From Dendrolimus kikuchii (Eukaryota; Arthropoda; Insecta; Lepidoptera; Lasiocampidae): a stretch of 64,000 nucleotides of DNA. Both the position numbers and the translations under genes were made by a program. This document shows positions 53,425-64,000 of this stretch, piece by piece. The notes under the pieces were generated by a model. That model made no database searches and was not told where the DNA came from. It saw nothing but the letters and a program-made list of their open reading frames with translations. The DNA is taken from NCBI GenBank assembly GCA_019925095.2, contig CM034412.1:8801501-8865500 (forward strand), read 5' to 3'. Each line of letters starts with the position of its first letter. Position 1 is the first letter of the stretch.

Positions 53425-56388
53425 ATGCCACCGAAGAAAAATAAAGATATCGAAGACTCAGATAGTAATTGTTCAGAAGCTGGTTACAGAGTACGAATTT
53501 CATTTAGCGACTTGGAAAAATCAATGACACCGTTCACAGGCGATGATACCTACCCTATTACGAATTGGCTGACCGATTTTAATGACACTGCAAATTTAAT
53601 GGAATGGAATAATCTTGAAAAACTTATTTACGCGAAGAGACTGCTTTCAGGTACAGCTAAATTATTTTTACGATCGCTAGGCTCTATTACGTCATGGGAT
53701 ACATTAAAAGAATCTTTATTAGAAGAATTTGGTTCGAAATTAAATAGTGCTAGCATTCACAAGAAATTAGCATCACGCAAAATGAAACCGGATGAGACAT
53801 ATCAACAGTATTTTTTACATATGAAAGAACTGGCGTTGCATGGAAATTTAGAAGATGAGGCACTTATTGAATATGTTATTGATGGAATTCGTGATTCTGA
53901 AATAAATAAGGCCATTCTTTACGGAGCCACTGATATCAAACAATTTAGAAAGAAACTTGAAGTATATGCACAGATTAAAGAACACAAGATGCAACAAAGA
54001 CCTATTCAGATGACAACCGGACGTAAAAATCATACCATCAAAAGATGCTACAATTGTGGTGAAACTGATCACCAATCACCAGCTTGTACTAAAGGTATAA
54101 AATGCTTCAAATGTAATGGATATGGACATAAGTCAAAAGAATGCCAAAGTTCTACAAATAAGACACTGAAAATTCAAGATGAGAAAGTTAGTACAGATGT
54201 TGTTAAGCCATATAAAGAAGCGAAAATTAACGGAGTTACAGTTAAAACCTTTATTGATACTGGAAGCGATGCGAATTTAATTTGTGAGAGTTATTACAAA
54301 CAAAATTTTCCCGAGAATAATGATTATAATATTAAAGATACTCTCAAATTATCAGGAATAGCCGAGTACGAAGTTTGCACGAAGGGATCTTTTATGGCAA
54401 AAGTTGAAATAGACAACGTTCATTTTGAAACCTTGATGCATGTTATCGACGATGATGTAATACCTGTTAATGTCATACTTGGAAACCCGATATTAAAAGA
54501 CGTTGAAATTATTTTCTCTGCCGACGGGATCTCTGTAAAAAGAATATTACACCTTACACAAATTAATGACTACGAAGAAGAATTTGATGAGAAATATGAT
54601 ATCAAGAAGCTGAAATATAAAGACAAGATTAAACATTTATTGGATAATTACAATAACTTGAAGACTAGAAAGAAGGAATCAAATGTTAAATTGAAAATCA
54701 TACTTACTGATGAAGATCCTATACACCAGACTCCACGAAGGCTGTCACCTCTAGAAAAGGACATAGTTAATAAACAGATACAAGGATGGTTAGATCAAGA
54801 AGTAATTAAACCTAGTAAATCGGAATATGCAAGCCCTATCGTGTTAGCGAAAAAGAAAAATGGAAGCTACAGATTATGTATAGATTTTAGAAAGCTAAAT
54901 AAGAAGATTATAAAGGAAAGATATCCACTTCCACTCATCGAGGATCAAGTAGACAAATTGAAAGAAGCAATACTATTTACATCACTTGACTTGAAGAATG
55001 GTTTTTTACATGTTGATGTCTGCGAGGATAGTCAAAAATACACTTCATTTGTTACTCCACAAGGGCAATATGAATTTAAGAAAATGCCGTTTGGTTTATG
55101 CACCGCACCATCTGTATTCCAACGCTTTATCAATGATATCTTTCAAGATTTAATGTCAGAGGGCACTGTTCTTGCCTATTTAGATGATTTGATTATACCA
55201 TCTAGGACAGAAGAAGAAGGATTTGTTAAACTAGAGAAAGTACTTCGAAAAGCTGAAGAGTTTGGCTTACAATTTAATTGGGCGAAATGTCATTTCTTAC
55301 AGAACGAGATAAATTATTTAGGTTACATAATTCGTGATAATCAGATAAGACCTTCCAAGGAAAAGATACATGCTGTTGCAAAATTTAAAAAGCCTCATAA
55401 TATCAAATCATTACGATCATTTTTAGGACTGACTGGCTATTTTAGAAAATTTGTTAAGAACTACTCAATAATAGCAAAGCCACTAACAGAATTATTGAAG
55501 ACTAATGTTATGTTTAACTTTGATCTAAAGTGTGAGAGAGCTTTCGAAGAATTGAAACATATTTTATGTTCCTCACCAGTTTTACGAATTTACAACCCTA
55601 ATTTTGAGACAGAGTTACATACAGACGCAAGTATAGACGGATATGGAGCTGTTTTATTGCAAAGGAATCCACACGACAATCAGCTACACCCTGTTCACTA
55701 TATGAGCAAAAAGACTACTCCTGCTGAGAAGAAATACCATAGTTACTACTTAGAAATTTTAGCTATTGTAGAAGCTGTCAAGAAATTCAGAGTTTACTTA
55801 CTTGGAGTCCGCTTTAAAATTGTGACTGACTGCTCAGCCCTAACTATGACGTTACAGAAAAAAGACTTACCTCCGAGAGTTGCTCGATGGGCACTCCTTC
55901 TTGAAGAATTTGACTATAAGATAGAACACCGATCTGGAACCCAAATGAGACACGTAGACGCTTTGAGCAGAAATCCTGTTAGTCTAATACTTACCGAAAC
56001 TACAGCACGTCTGAAGAGAGCTCAAGATGATGACCTGAAGATAAAACTATTAAAGAAAATTTTAGAAAAAGAGTCATATGAAAATTTTATTCTGGAGAAT
56101 GGAGTTTTATGTAAAGCTAAAGATGGAACTAAACTGATTGTTGTACCTAAAAAGATGCAGAATGAAATAATAAGAAAATGTCATGAAAAGGGTCATTTTG
56201 GAATTTTGAAAACTGAGGAATTAATTAATAGAGATTACTACATAGATAATTGTAAAGAAAAATTTGAAATTCAACGATTAGAACTTATAGAAAGGCGAGG
56301 CAAAATATTCAGAAAATTCAGGAAGAAAATAGGAAAGTTTATAATAAAAAGAGAACACAAGCTATACAGTACGAAATTGGAGATTTAG
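53425..56388 (+). CDS. gag-pol polyprotein of the gypsy-like element, truncated in integrase
   Basis: 987 codons from ATG 53425 (MPPKKNKDIE). Gag region ~1-200; two CCHC knuckles at ~207-240 (CYNCGETDHQSPAC, CFKCNGYGHKSKEC); aspartic protease with FIDTGSDAN at ~275; reverse transcriptase with YLDD at ~584; RNase H starting TDASIDGYGA at ~732; an HHCC-like start of integrase at ~918 (CHEKGHFGILK). Then the frame crosses a deletion junction near 56255-56330 and ends at a stop at 56388. Gag and pol share one frame. The integrase catalytic core is absent, so this copy could not integrate by itself. Confidence 0.92.
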   Translation: MPPKKNKDIEDSDSNCSEAGYRVRISFSDLEKSMTPFTGDDTYPITNWLTDFNDTANLMEWNNLEKLIYAKRLLSGTAKLFLRSLGSITSWDTLKESLLEEFGSKLNSASIHKKLASRKMKPDETYQQYFLHMKELALHGNLEDEALIEYVIDGIRDSEINKAILYGATDIKQFRKKLEVYAQIKEHKMQQRPIQMTTGRKNHTIKRCYNCGETDHQSPACTKGIKCFKCNGYGHKSKECQSSTNKTLKIQDEKVSTDVVKPYKEAKINGVTVKTFIDTGSDANLICESYYKQNFPENNDYNIKDTLKLSGIAEYEVCTKGSFMAKVEIDNVHFETLMHVIDDDVIPVNVILGNPILKDVEIIFSADGISVKRILHLTQINDYEEEFDEKYDIKKLKYKDKIKHLLDNYNNLKTRKKESNVKLKIILTDEDPIHQTPRRLSPLEKDIVNKQIQGWLDQEVIKPSKSEYASPIVLAKKKNGSYRLCIDFRKLNKKIIKERYPLPLIEDQVDKLKEAILFTSLDLKNGFLHVDVCEDSQKYTSFVTPQGQYEFKKMPFGLCTAPSVFQRFINDIFQDLMSEGTVLAYLDDLIIPSRTEEEGFVKLEKVLRKAEEFGLQFNWAKCHFLQNEINYLGYIIRDNQIRPSKEKIHAVAKFKKPHNIKSLRSFLGLTGYFRKFVKNYSIIAKPLTELLKTNVMFNFDLKCERAFEELKHILCSSPVLRIYNPNFETELHTDASIDGYGAVLLQRNPHDNQLHPVHYMSKKTTPAEKKYHSYYLEILAIVEAVKKFRVYLLGVRFKIVTDCSALTMTLQKKDLPPRVARWALLLEEFDYKIEHRSGTQMRHVDALSRNPVSLILTETTARLKRAQDDDLKIKLLKKILEKESYENFILENGVLCKAKDGTKLIVVPKKMQNEIIRKCHEKGHFGILKTEELINRDYYIDNCKEKFEIQRLELIERRGKIFRKFRKKIGKFIIKREHKLYSTKLEI

Positions 56389-56609
56389 TTGCGATTAAGA
56401 GAACACAATTTGTACAAGGATATAAGTTAAACCCGAAATATTTAGGACCATATAAAATTATAGAGAAGAAGAAAAATGACAGATACGTTGTAAGGAAAAT
56501 TGGCAATGGTGAAGGACCTATGAATACCACCAGTTCAGCAGATTTGATGAAACCCTGGTCCAATGGCGATGAAGATGAAGTATCACATTCATCTGGGTCA
56601 GATGAATAA
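56322..56609 (+). pseudogene. integrase C-terminal domain remnant of the same element
   Basis: In a different frame from gag-pol, codons read GDLVAIKRTQF and YLGPYKIIEKK, the GPY/F-type motif of Ty3/gypsy integrase tails, to TAA at 56607. This shows that the missing part was removed by an internal deletion. Confidence 0.85.
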
Positions 56610-56640
56610 TGCAGGATAGCCGTGTGGGATTCGAAGACGC

Positions 56641-56796
56641 ATTCCGACTCGGTAGCCAGGCCACACATTATGTTTTTTAAATTTATAAACCTGATATTGT
56701 AAATGTCAGTGTCAAAATATAGTGAGAAGAGGTAGTCTATGAATAAACGATGTAAGACTGTTCTAAGGAAGTTTGTTTTGCTTTTCTTCAAACAAA
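56641..56796 (+). repeat. 3' LTR (156 nt recognised)
   Basis: Differs from the 5' copy at two bases (C for T in GCCACACATT; A for C in TTGTAAATGTC). The ~30 nt before it (TGCAGGATAGCCGTGTGGG) may belong to the full LTR. Confidence 0.8.
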
Positions 56797-57620
56797 GAAA
56801 AAGCAATTAAAAATCACTTAACCATTTACGTGTTGTTATTTTACGTCTCATTTCTATTCAAATTAAAAGACAGAATTGGAAAACTTAATAAATTGGAAAA
56901 TTAGTCAAGTAACAGTTGTTAGGAAATTTAATATTAAAAATACACTCACTAGTAATAATGTTTTATTTCTATTAAATAATTCTCGCATCCTAACCGCAAC
57001 ACCTCTTCGTACATCCGTGAGACTCTGGTCGAATCTCTTTTCGTTCGGACCTGAAATATAAATTAAATAAACATTATTAAATACCTAAACTATGTAGTCA
57101 ATTACTAATGTAGCTGTTGATGCCCATAACATCCAAAGGCGAACAAATATCGGAAAGGATATTTATCCTGGTCTGAAGGTTATTGAAAGAAAGAAACAAA
57201 ATATTTATTTCCAAATGCGACATAAACAAGACAAACAGATTAGAAAATTTTATGCCGCAATTTTAGACATAAGATTGGCACGTAGTATATTGGTGTGCCG
57301 AAATATGGTCCTACACAGTATTGATTTCCAGTGCCCGCCTTCTTTTATTTATTCGATTTTCGGAGTCCAACTGGATTCCAAATTTTAAGTGCCAATCTAC
57401 AAACAAAATTAAAAAAACTATTTATTCAAGAAATCAAGATAAACGAATTATTATCATTGAGAGTTAATATTAGATCTACAACCTAATATAGAAAAAAGTC
57501 ACTCCATAGTTAAATAATTTTGCTATTTTGAAAGCGAATGTTTCCACACTTCTTATTGTACACCATGTCTAAGTGTAAAAGGAATGTCGGTGGGAAGTTC
57601 CCACCAGATTTTATGACAAA
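56797..57620. other. AT-rich stretch, no gene recognised
   Basis: No feature could be supported. Confidence 0.4.
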
Positions 57621-57622
57621 CT

Positions 57623-57800
57623 AGCTGTTACCCGCGACTTCGTCGGCATGGATTTTTTTTCTAAAATAAAGGTAGCTTAAGTTACTCCTTATAACATCAC
57701 CTATCTGTCAGTGAAATTCCCGTCAAATCTATCTAAGTTCTAATGTTTCAGAGATTAGATGGAGCAAACAGACAGACAAATATTTTTAAAATATATTTTT
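57623..57800 (-). mobile_element. Helitron-like terminus, minus orientation
   Basis: Starts ACTAGCTGTTACCCGCGACT on +, followed by TTTCAGAGATTAGATGGAGC and CAGACAGACAAAT, similar to 41150-41345. Confidence 0.6.
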
Positions 57801-57894
57801 TGGTGTAGGTACCGTACATACTTTCATATGCATTTAGTAAAAAGCTGTTATTTTGACATTACAAACAGACACTTCAATTTTATTTATTTGTATC

Positions 57895-58420
57895 GATCAT
57901 CATCATCCTAGCGTCAAATCCCAGTTGAGTTCGGGGCATCTGCCTAAGCCCGGGGCCCGCCTTCCTACTTTATCTTCTCCATTTCGCGCAGTTTTCAGCA
58001 TCCCTATTTGTGAGACCACTGGTACGCATGTCATACTTTACGACGTCAAGCCAGCATTTCTTGGGCCAACCCCTTCGGCTGGGACTTGGCGGAGGTGCCA
58101 TAGCTAGAAATTTTCTCCTCACGTAAGTAGCCGGTTTCCGTAAAACGTGGCCAGGCCAACGTTGGCGACACTCTTTCAGTTTATCCTCTATGTCACGGAT
58201 ATGGAGGCTGCCGCGGATGCGAGAGTTTCTAACGCAGTTCATTTTCGTGACACGCAGCTCTTGCTTCTGTCGCTCAAGTACAGGCTATGCTTCATTGCTA
58301 TACAAAAGGACATGTTTAATGATAGATTTATAGACCTGTCCTTTTAGCTTAACCGATTTGGGGTCACAAATGACACCAGTTACCTTACGCCTTTATTTAT
58401 ATAGATCTAGAGTCTTATTG
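57895..58420 (-). pseudogene. RTE-clade reverse transcriptase C-terminal remnant
   Basis: The minus strand encodes HIRDIEDKLKECRQRWPGHV, RRKFLAMAPPPSPSRRGWPK, WLDVVKYDMRTSGL and ENCAKWRR, then a (GATGAT)n tail near 57900. Frame broken upstream. Same clade as 14943-15351. Confidence 0.8.
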
Positions 58421-58670
58421 CGTAGTTCATCGTGGTAGCCTAAGGACATACTTTGCTGATTGCATATTATGACGATTTTATAGAGCCTATTATTGCCAAA
58501 AATGACTGTTCATGCCGCTTAATTTAAATTCCTGTCCTATCAAATTATTTCCACAACTACCCGCTTTTCCTAACCGCGTTATCCAATCACCTTTTCCCAG
58601 CCGCCATCTTCCGTTCCATACGACTATCCTTGTCGTGCTTACCACTGTACTAATACTGCTCGTCTTTACG
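58421..58670. other. no feature recognised
   Basis: Moderately GC-rich sequence without recognised coding or repeat content. Confidence 0.4.
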
Positions 58671-58671
58671 A

Positions 58672-58765
58672 GTCGGTCTGCTGTCGACCATCGTCGCACA
58701 TAGTCTGCTGTCCACCCCCATCGCGAGTAGTCTGCTGTCGACCCTCGTACGACAACCCGCACATG
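58672..58765. repeat. short tandem array of ~30-bp units
   Basis: Three units each begin (A)GTCTGCTGTCSACC and continue with a CATCG-type spacer (near 58676, 58702 and 58729). Confidence 0.7.
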
Positions 58766-59207
58766 TTTTCCGCCAAAACTTGCCTATAAGTGCAGTCATA
58801 CCGCGCCGCGTGTGAACAAATAATAATCAAAGGCCGCAAGAAGGAGACAAGCCAGAAGATTTGCTGCATGGCTCACGACGTGGTGATTAGTACGCATAGT
58901 TAGTTCAGCCCAGAGGCACGCAGATTAGTCTCCCTTCTTTCCATACCAGCAATCCTTCCACCGATATTTGGATACGCGTACAGTGCGTAATACTGGGCTG
59001 TCGCGTTGACAATGACTATGGAAACCAAAACCAAGTAAGTAATGAACATAGTCGCGAGATTGTTTCTTTTGAGAAAATATTAATACCTAAACATGAACTG
59101 AATGCTTTTTAGTAATCAATACTAATGTCGTATGGTGGGGCTTCATCTGGGTCAATTTTACTGATATAGGCCGTTTCACGCATATGTGGTGATGGGTATA
59201 ATGCGTT
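58766..59207. other. no feature recognised
   Basis: Nothing could be supported. Confidence 0.4.
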
Positions 59208-59410
59208 TGTTGCGGACATAGAACACCCTCCTAACCCGCCTGCCGGAGCACCTTATCTTCGCGCCAGAAAGTGCCACTTATAAACGGCCTTGACAAGAAC
59301 TTTACTTAGCCTGCCACTTCACTTAACACTATTCTCTCTACGATTTCTACCATTATTCTTTGTACTGGTCTATGTTTAAATTAATTATAAATATTGTAAA
59401 TATCGAAATA
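59208..59410 (+). repeat. GC-rich LTR-like repeat, copy 2
   Basis: TGTTGCGGACATAGAACACC, TGCCGGAGCACC and AAACGGCCTTGACAAG parallel 37409-37670. Confidence 0.5.
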
Positions 59411-60460
59411 ATAAGTCATACAGTCCATATCGAGTTTTATTTGGAAGAAGCTACTGCCACCAATAGCGTTATTTGTGATGCAATATTGTCTTGTCTCTTG
59501 TATTTAAGTATATCCACTTATGTGGCTATTCGATAACGGCCTTTATTTCAACGCTTTAAAAAAGACGGATTCGGCCATAACCAACATTTTGAACATTGTT
59601 GCAAGTGCGGCTGTACCCTTAGGAAAATAACGTGTAGAAAATAATTATTATCTACGATAGTAACAAACGTATGTGCTTAAAATATAAGAGGTTTGTGCTA
59701 CTGACCTAAATAATGTTTCTTAAATTTCACTTTTCAGCTGTCATTGCGATAGAAGTGAAAATCTTATATTATAATTAAGCTGTTCTAAGAAGCCCCATTG
59801 GAAGTTTCATACAAATACTGACGAATTAACTTTGTAACAGTATCAAAATAATTCATATTAAATTATCACACCATAATTAGGTTAATTCTTTAGATATGTA
59901 ACACATGACAACGTTACGTTTTTCAACACTTTTTTAAAAATATTAGTGACGTGACTTGGTGATTAATGTATAATCTTTAAATCGTAATTAAGTTATGCAG
60001 ATTTTCTACATTTTCAATAAAAAAAGGCAAGGAAGCGTAATATATATTTTTTTAAATAATAAATCCTTTTATTTTAATCGATTCGGTAATATGTGACTTC
60101 TCACATCGATTCCAATTTTTAAACGTATCATGATCGAAAGTTTCATCTAACTACTAAAATCAGTTAGATATATTCGAAATATGACTTTTTAAAATGAAAT
60201 TAATTAGTCTTGTGAAATTTATTAGTATTGTCATTGCTAGTAAATTATTAGTAGTTAATCTATTGATTCTGATAATCGCATAATATATATTAAAAAAACT
60301 GTCACACAAAACTGACTGGAAGAGTAAGTAAAAGGCAAAAAATAAGTATTTTCTACAACATCTTGAAGTCAATGCCAAGTAAAGCAAATCATAAAAATTA
60401 CTACAGGTATTTGGCAAATTTGTTGTCTAAAATCGGCCTCAGAAATGTTCATTATACACA
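59411..60460. other. AT-rich stretch, no gene recognised
   Basis: No credible coding frame or repeat match. Confidence 0.4.
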
Positions 60461-60461
60461 C

Positions 60462-60650
60462 TAGCGGTTTCGGCAAATGTTGTCCTGCCCTGAGAAAATA
60501 AAAATCTAGAACCCATTTCCAGCGCCATCTATCGGGTTTAATTGTGAATCTAAACCACCCCGAGACCCACTCAAAACACGCATAAAATTTCATCAAAATC
60601 GTAGAACCCGATTCCAGCGCCAAGTATTCTGTTTAGATTGATGAGTTACA
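60462..60650. repeat. ACTAGC-type repeat copy
   Basis: ACTAGCGGTTTCGGCAAATG, AGCGCCATCTATCGGG and TTTCATCAAAATCG match 18370-18930. A shorter relative starts ACTAGCGAGTCCGGCAG at 61288. Confidence 0.6.
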
Positions 60651-61287
60651 TTATTGAAGTTTAGCGATCCCTAATTTTTATATAGCCTATATTAATAAGG
60701 TATAATGTAGCATTGGAATGGCGCAAGAATTTTTGAAATCAAACATACAAATACATAAATATATATTTCCTTTTTATATAATAGATTTGTATAGAGTACC
60801 TACAACACAATCGTAACTTGATTAGCTTGGAGATATATTTCTGTATTTTTTTGCCTATTATTTATTAATTATAGTCAAAATGTTCTGTGTCGAATCCATA
60901 TCAAGATAATGAAACGTGGCTGTCTCACGTAATGAGGCTTAACAAGTCGCTTACATATCATAAGATATTATAAAATATTACATGTACATCCTTTCTACAT
61001 TAAGTACGAGCAAAACAAGCACCTGCACTCAGTGCCTTGTTACGTATTCCTTCATTTATAATAAACTCGCACAAGTCCCCGACGTGAGATGGCTTTAGAC
61101 ACAGAACTCAGGACGTAATACCAGATAGAGTTGCCAAGACTGAAATTAAATACTTCGATATTTGAAATTTACCTATATTGTTACATTTTTTGAGGCCAAA
61201 AGCAGTACTGTATCTACTAGACCCATGAGGCGTGCGTCTAGGGTGGTGCATTTTAGGGACGACAATATTTGAGATTTTTATATAATT
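60651..61287. other. no feature recognised
   Basis: Nothing could be supported. Confidence 0.4.
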
Positions 61288-61394
61288 ACTAGCGAGTCCG
61301 GCAGATATGGTCCTGCTCGGAAAAAATCTACAACCCGATTGTATTGTTCGCATGTAAGTATATGTAATTTATATTATTATAATCTATTTAATTA

Positions 61395-61490
61395 GAAGAA
61401 GCAAGTGAGGTGTATAAGAATAAGCCTGAATGGCGCTCTGTTGTTTGTGCATACCCCGCAAGGGAACTGGCGTGAAGTTATGTATGTATG
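61395..61490 (+). mobile_element. short RTE-like 3'-end insertion with 10-bp target duplication
   Basis: Homology begins GAAGCAAGTGAGG at 61398 and ends with an (ATGT)n tail. TATTTAATTA flanks it exactly at 61385-61394 and 61491-61500. Confidence 0.9.
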
Positions 61491-61500
61491 TATTTAATTA

Positions 61501-61986
61501 TGTATATATAGATATGATATTAGTTTATATAGTATACATAGTTATTTGTTTGCTCCATTTATTTATTATGCAACGTAGCATATGTCCTGTCAAACAAAAC
61601 AGTTGAAAAAACGGCAAAAATAGCACGTGTCATTACGTAGTTAATTATGATAATTTGACTTCTAAACCTTGAAACTAAATAATGTAAAATTCAAACAAGT
61701 TTTGTTTTATCATTATTATTCCGAAATACACAAAAAAATAGGACCATGGCAACATTAAAAGACGCCTCGCATCACGTAGCTTAGCGGGGATTTTTCAACA
61801 AAATATTACACGTACGAGAAGGTAAGACTCGGAGCATCTAAACACGTCAAAACACGCCAAACTTTAAGATGTTGAGGATTTTTCATGGCTGTTTGAAAAT
61901 GCGGCACTTTGTATCACTTCCAGCATTTTAGTTGATAAGTAAACATTTTACTAATTTTGAAAACTAATAATAGCGTCGTGAAAATG
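61501..61986. other. no feature recognised
   Basis: Nothing could be supported. Confidence 0.4.
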
Positions 61987-61987
61987 A

Positions 61988-62306
61988 TTTTTTTATTGCA
62001 ACAGTTCAGCAGACAGGCAGACGGCCCACTTCATGAAAAGCGATTACCATCGCCTATGGACATTTGCAACACCAAAAGTGCTACAAATGTAAAATGTAAA
62101 ACTCTTTTAAGGGAGACTGGAACCTGGTCACTAATGCCAGAACACAACTTAGGGTTGTTATGGCGACATACTTTATACCAAGGGTGGTAGCCATCCAGTC
62201 GGGCAAATGCCCTACCACCTGGGTGTGGGTTGTTTTGTCGCCTCTTACGACAGGCCGCCCGGCCGCAGGAAATTGTATTCTTTCTCCGTTCCTGCACGGA
62301 TAAAAT
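61988..62306 (+). repeat. Metulj/Lep1-like ~300 bp repeat, near full-length
   Basis: TTTTTTATTGCAACAGTTCA to CGTTCCTGCACGGAT, very similar to 1218-1531. Confidence 0.85.
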
Positions 62307-62509
62307 AGAGGAATATGTAAGAAAGATAGAAAGATATTTATTTGGTAGAGACACAGACTTTTCGAGACATAGAAAACAAATAAGGTGAAAGAAAATAGCG
62401 TCGCACAAAATACAAGGTATCGTCTCTATGTGTACACTAAAAAAAATCAATTAATATATTTTTTACAATTTTACTACAGCACTGTGTAGTGGTGTGCAGA
62501 TAAGATTTA

Positions 62510-62645
62510 TTTGTAGCTTGACGGTGTTGTAGTAAGTTTGTAGGCTTCTTTAAGAACCTTAAAGAAGCCTAGAAACTTACTTTAACTCAATATGAATAAG
62601 ATCGTTAGAATGTAACGTTGATTGAAAGTTTTATAAACACACAGC
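62510..62645. mobile_element. palindromic MITE, copy 2
   Basis: TAGGCTTCTTTAAGAACC and TTAAAGAAGCCTA form the central palindrome, with AAACTTACTTTAACTCAATA outside, paralleling 43190-43335. Confidence 0.6.
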
Positions 62646-63318
62646 ATGAAATCATATTTATTCAAACCAATTTTCATCAACTATACTCAGCCCTTGGAGA
62701 AATTGGAGGTCGTATAATTCAATCTGTGGATTGTATTTAATAATAAGATTACAGGGCAAAGCTGTCTCTAATTAAACACGATACTTTGTACATATAATTA
62801 AAATTATTGGCGAAGAAAATTGTCAAACCGAAATCGTTTTAAAATAGATTAAAAAATAAATCTCTTTCAGAATTTGTTTGAAAACTTCAAAATTAGTGTT
62901 TCATTAAAATGCGTAAGTTTTCAATTCAAACATTTAAAAATTTTGAATATCCTAAATTTTTAGCAAAATAACGTTGAAATTTCATTTTTACCGTTTTACA
63001 TACATACAATGGCATATTATAGGTTATGGTTATTGAATATGGAGTGCAATATAGATATGTGCCCGTTTTACTATAAGTGATTAAAGGGGGGAAGGGAGGG
63101 AGGAATACTGGGTGCGGTATGAGACACTTTATTTATTGTTTGAGATATAAAGACAATTTTGGGTAGTTGTAAAAAATAACCACTTAGCCTATAACTTCTT
63201 CTAACCTATATTAAAACAGTTCGAATCTGTTCATAATAAATAAAGGATGTCCCAATTAATCAAAAACCTTTTTTCTACAGTCACAAACAATTTTAGTTGT
63301 TATAAATAAGTCATAATA
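62646..63318. other. AT-rich stretch, no gene recognised
   Basis: A purine-rich run lies near 63085-63105. No gene was recognised. Confidence 0.4.
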
Positions 63319-63319
63319 T

Positions 63320-63570
63320 ACAATGCAAAAGTGGATGGATGCAGAAGTCGTGGAAGGCCACGACACACCTTCCATGATCAAATTTATCGTGTACTAGCAG
63401 AAGGTGATGTCAGGAGCCTTAAGAACAGACGAGCGTGCATGACAAGAGTTATGAATGTCAAAGAAGCAAGTGAGGTATGTAAGAATAAGCCTAAATGGCG
63501 CTCTGTTGTTCGTGCCTACCCCGCAAGGGAACTGGCGTGAAGTTATGTATGTATGTATGTATGTATGTAT
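63320..63570 (+). mobile_element. RTE-like retrotransposon 3' fragment with (ATGT)n tail
   Basis: Starts at ATACAATGCAAAAGTGG and encodes GRPRHTFHDQIYRVLAEGD, then VVRAYPARELA and a stop (63331-63540), followed by the tail. Nearly identical to 23.3 kb. Flanks do not give a clear duplication. Confidence 0.85.
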
Positions 63571-64000
63571 AAATATATTCTTGAACACATATCACCATCA
63601 AATTCATAATAACAAAACGGGCATATCTTTATCCAACCCATACATATGTATGTATATGTAATATATTCTGCGAACCACGCTACTGTATCAGTGACTACTG
63701 TAATGATAGCAAAGTTTGTGAGTAGATAAATAAATAATTGTGATGAGGGATAAAAAACCAGTGCAAATAGTCGACGTATAATGTAAGTTATTTTAGAAGT
63801 ACAGAGCCAAATAAAAAAAACAGAAGAACACATTGTGACGTTTTTGCCTTTCATAGTTTTCTTCTTTAGTATATGACACATAATACATATTTTCTTCTTT
63901 CTTTCTTTCACCGGAACGCAAACCAACTTGATTGACAACTTCTTATTATTTTACCTCCCACCCATTTTTAATATTTATATATTGTATAAAACTATTAGAG
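63571..64000. other. no feature recognised
   Basis: AT-rich to the window end. No gene could be supported. Confidence 0.4.

Larger units (their letters stand above)
52982..56796 (+). mobile_element. Ty3/gypsy-like LTR retrotransposon, recent but integrase-deleted
   Basis: Direct repeats of 156 nt (52982-53137 and 56641-56796) differ at only two positions and bracket a gag-pol frame. Order is gag, protease, reverse transcriptase, RNase H, start of integrase, then the integrase C-terminus in another frame; the catalytic core is missing. No clear target-site duplication is visible, and the LTR copies do not start with TG, so the 5' LTR may be truncated. Orientation is opposite to the K2P locus. 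Confidence 0.9.

Noticed and set aside
56339..56806. 155-codon minus-strand frame
   Set aside because: Antisense shadow of the gypsy-like integrase tail and 3' LTR.

Overview
The window is nuclear DNA of an insect, most probably a butterfly or moth (Lepidoptera). It is AT-rich, its genes have GT-AG introns, and it is full of repeats typical of that order: a ~300 bp Metulj/Lep1-like interspersed repeat, tRNA-derived SINEs, RTE-type non-LTR retrotransposon 3' ends with (ATGT)n tails, CR1/jockey-like reverse transcriptase remnants, solo LTRs, palindromic MITEs, and Helitron-like termini ending CTAGT. No species can be named from the sequence alone. There is no sign of bacterial genes, CRISPR arrays or rRNA.

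Layout. 1-21.2 kb: no cellular gene recognised; repeats, including a ~1.5 kb near-palindrome at 2752-4240. 21.3-26.7 kb, + strand: a complete four-coding-exon gene for a hexosaminidase D-like GH20 glycosidase with an N-terminal membrane anchor; intron 2 holds a CR1-like element interrupted by an RTE fragment, and intron 3 holds a palindromic MITE. 27-34.9 kb: repeats, including a solo LTR carrying a nested RTE fragment and a ~1.4 kb TGGTAGTTT-type minisatellite.

35-51.9 kb, - strand: a two-pore-domain (K2P) potassium channel locus. Three exons give a complete channel (46018-44824, 42249-42047, 35649-34978; 689 aa). A further exon at 51859-51697 encodes a different first pore helix. It ends in the same codon phase inside the same filter glycine, so two alternative 5' modules appear to share the rest of the channel. 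Between them lies a 390-residue, probably tail-anchored protein of unknown function (47307-46135). Its stop is 117 nt from the channel start codon, and a candidate shared leader exon ends at 47474.

52-64 kb: a recent but defective Ty3/gypsy-like LTR retrotransposon (52982-56796; LTR copies differ at 2 of 156 positions; integrase core deleted), followed by more non-LTR, SINE, MITE and Helitron-like remnants.

The cellular genes are the glycosidase, the K2P channel and the tail-anchored protein. The strongest leads are the alternative first-pore exons of the K2P locus, its close linkage to the tail-anchored ORF, and a set of ~95-nt RTE-derived insertions that start at the same nucleotide but have different target-site duplications.
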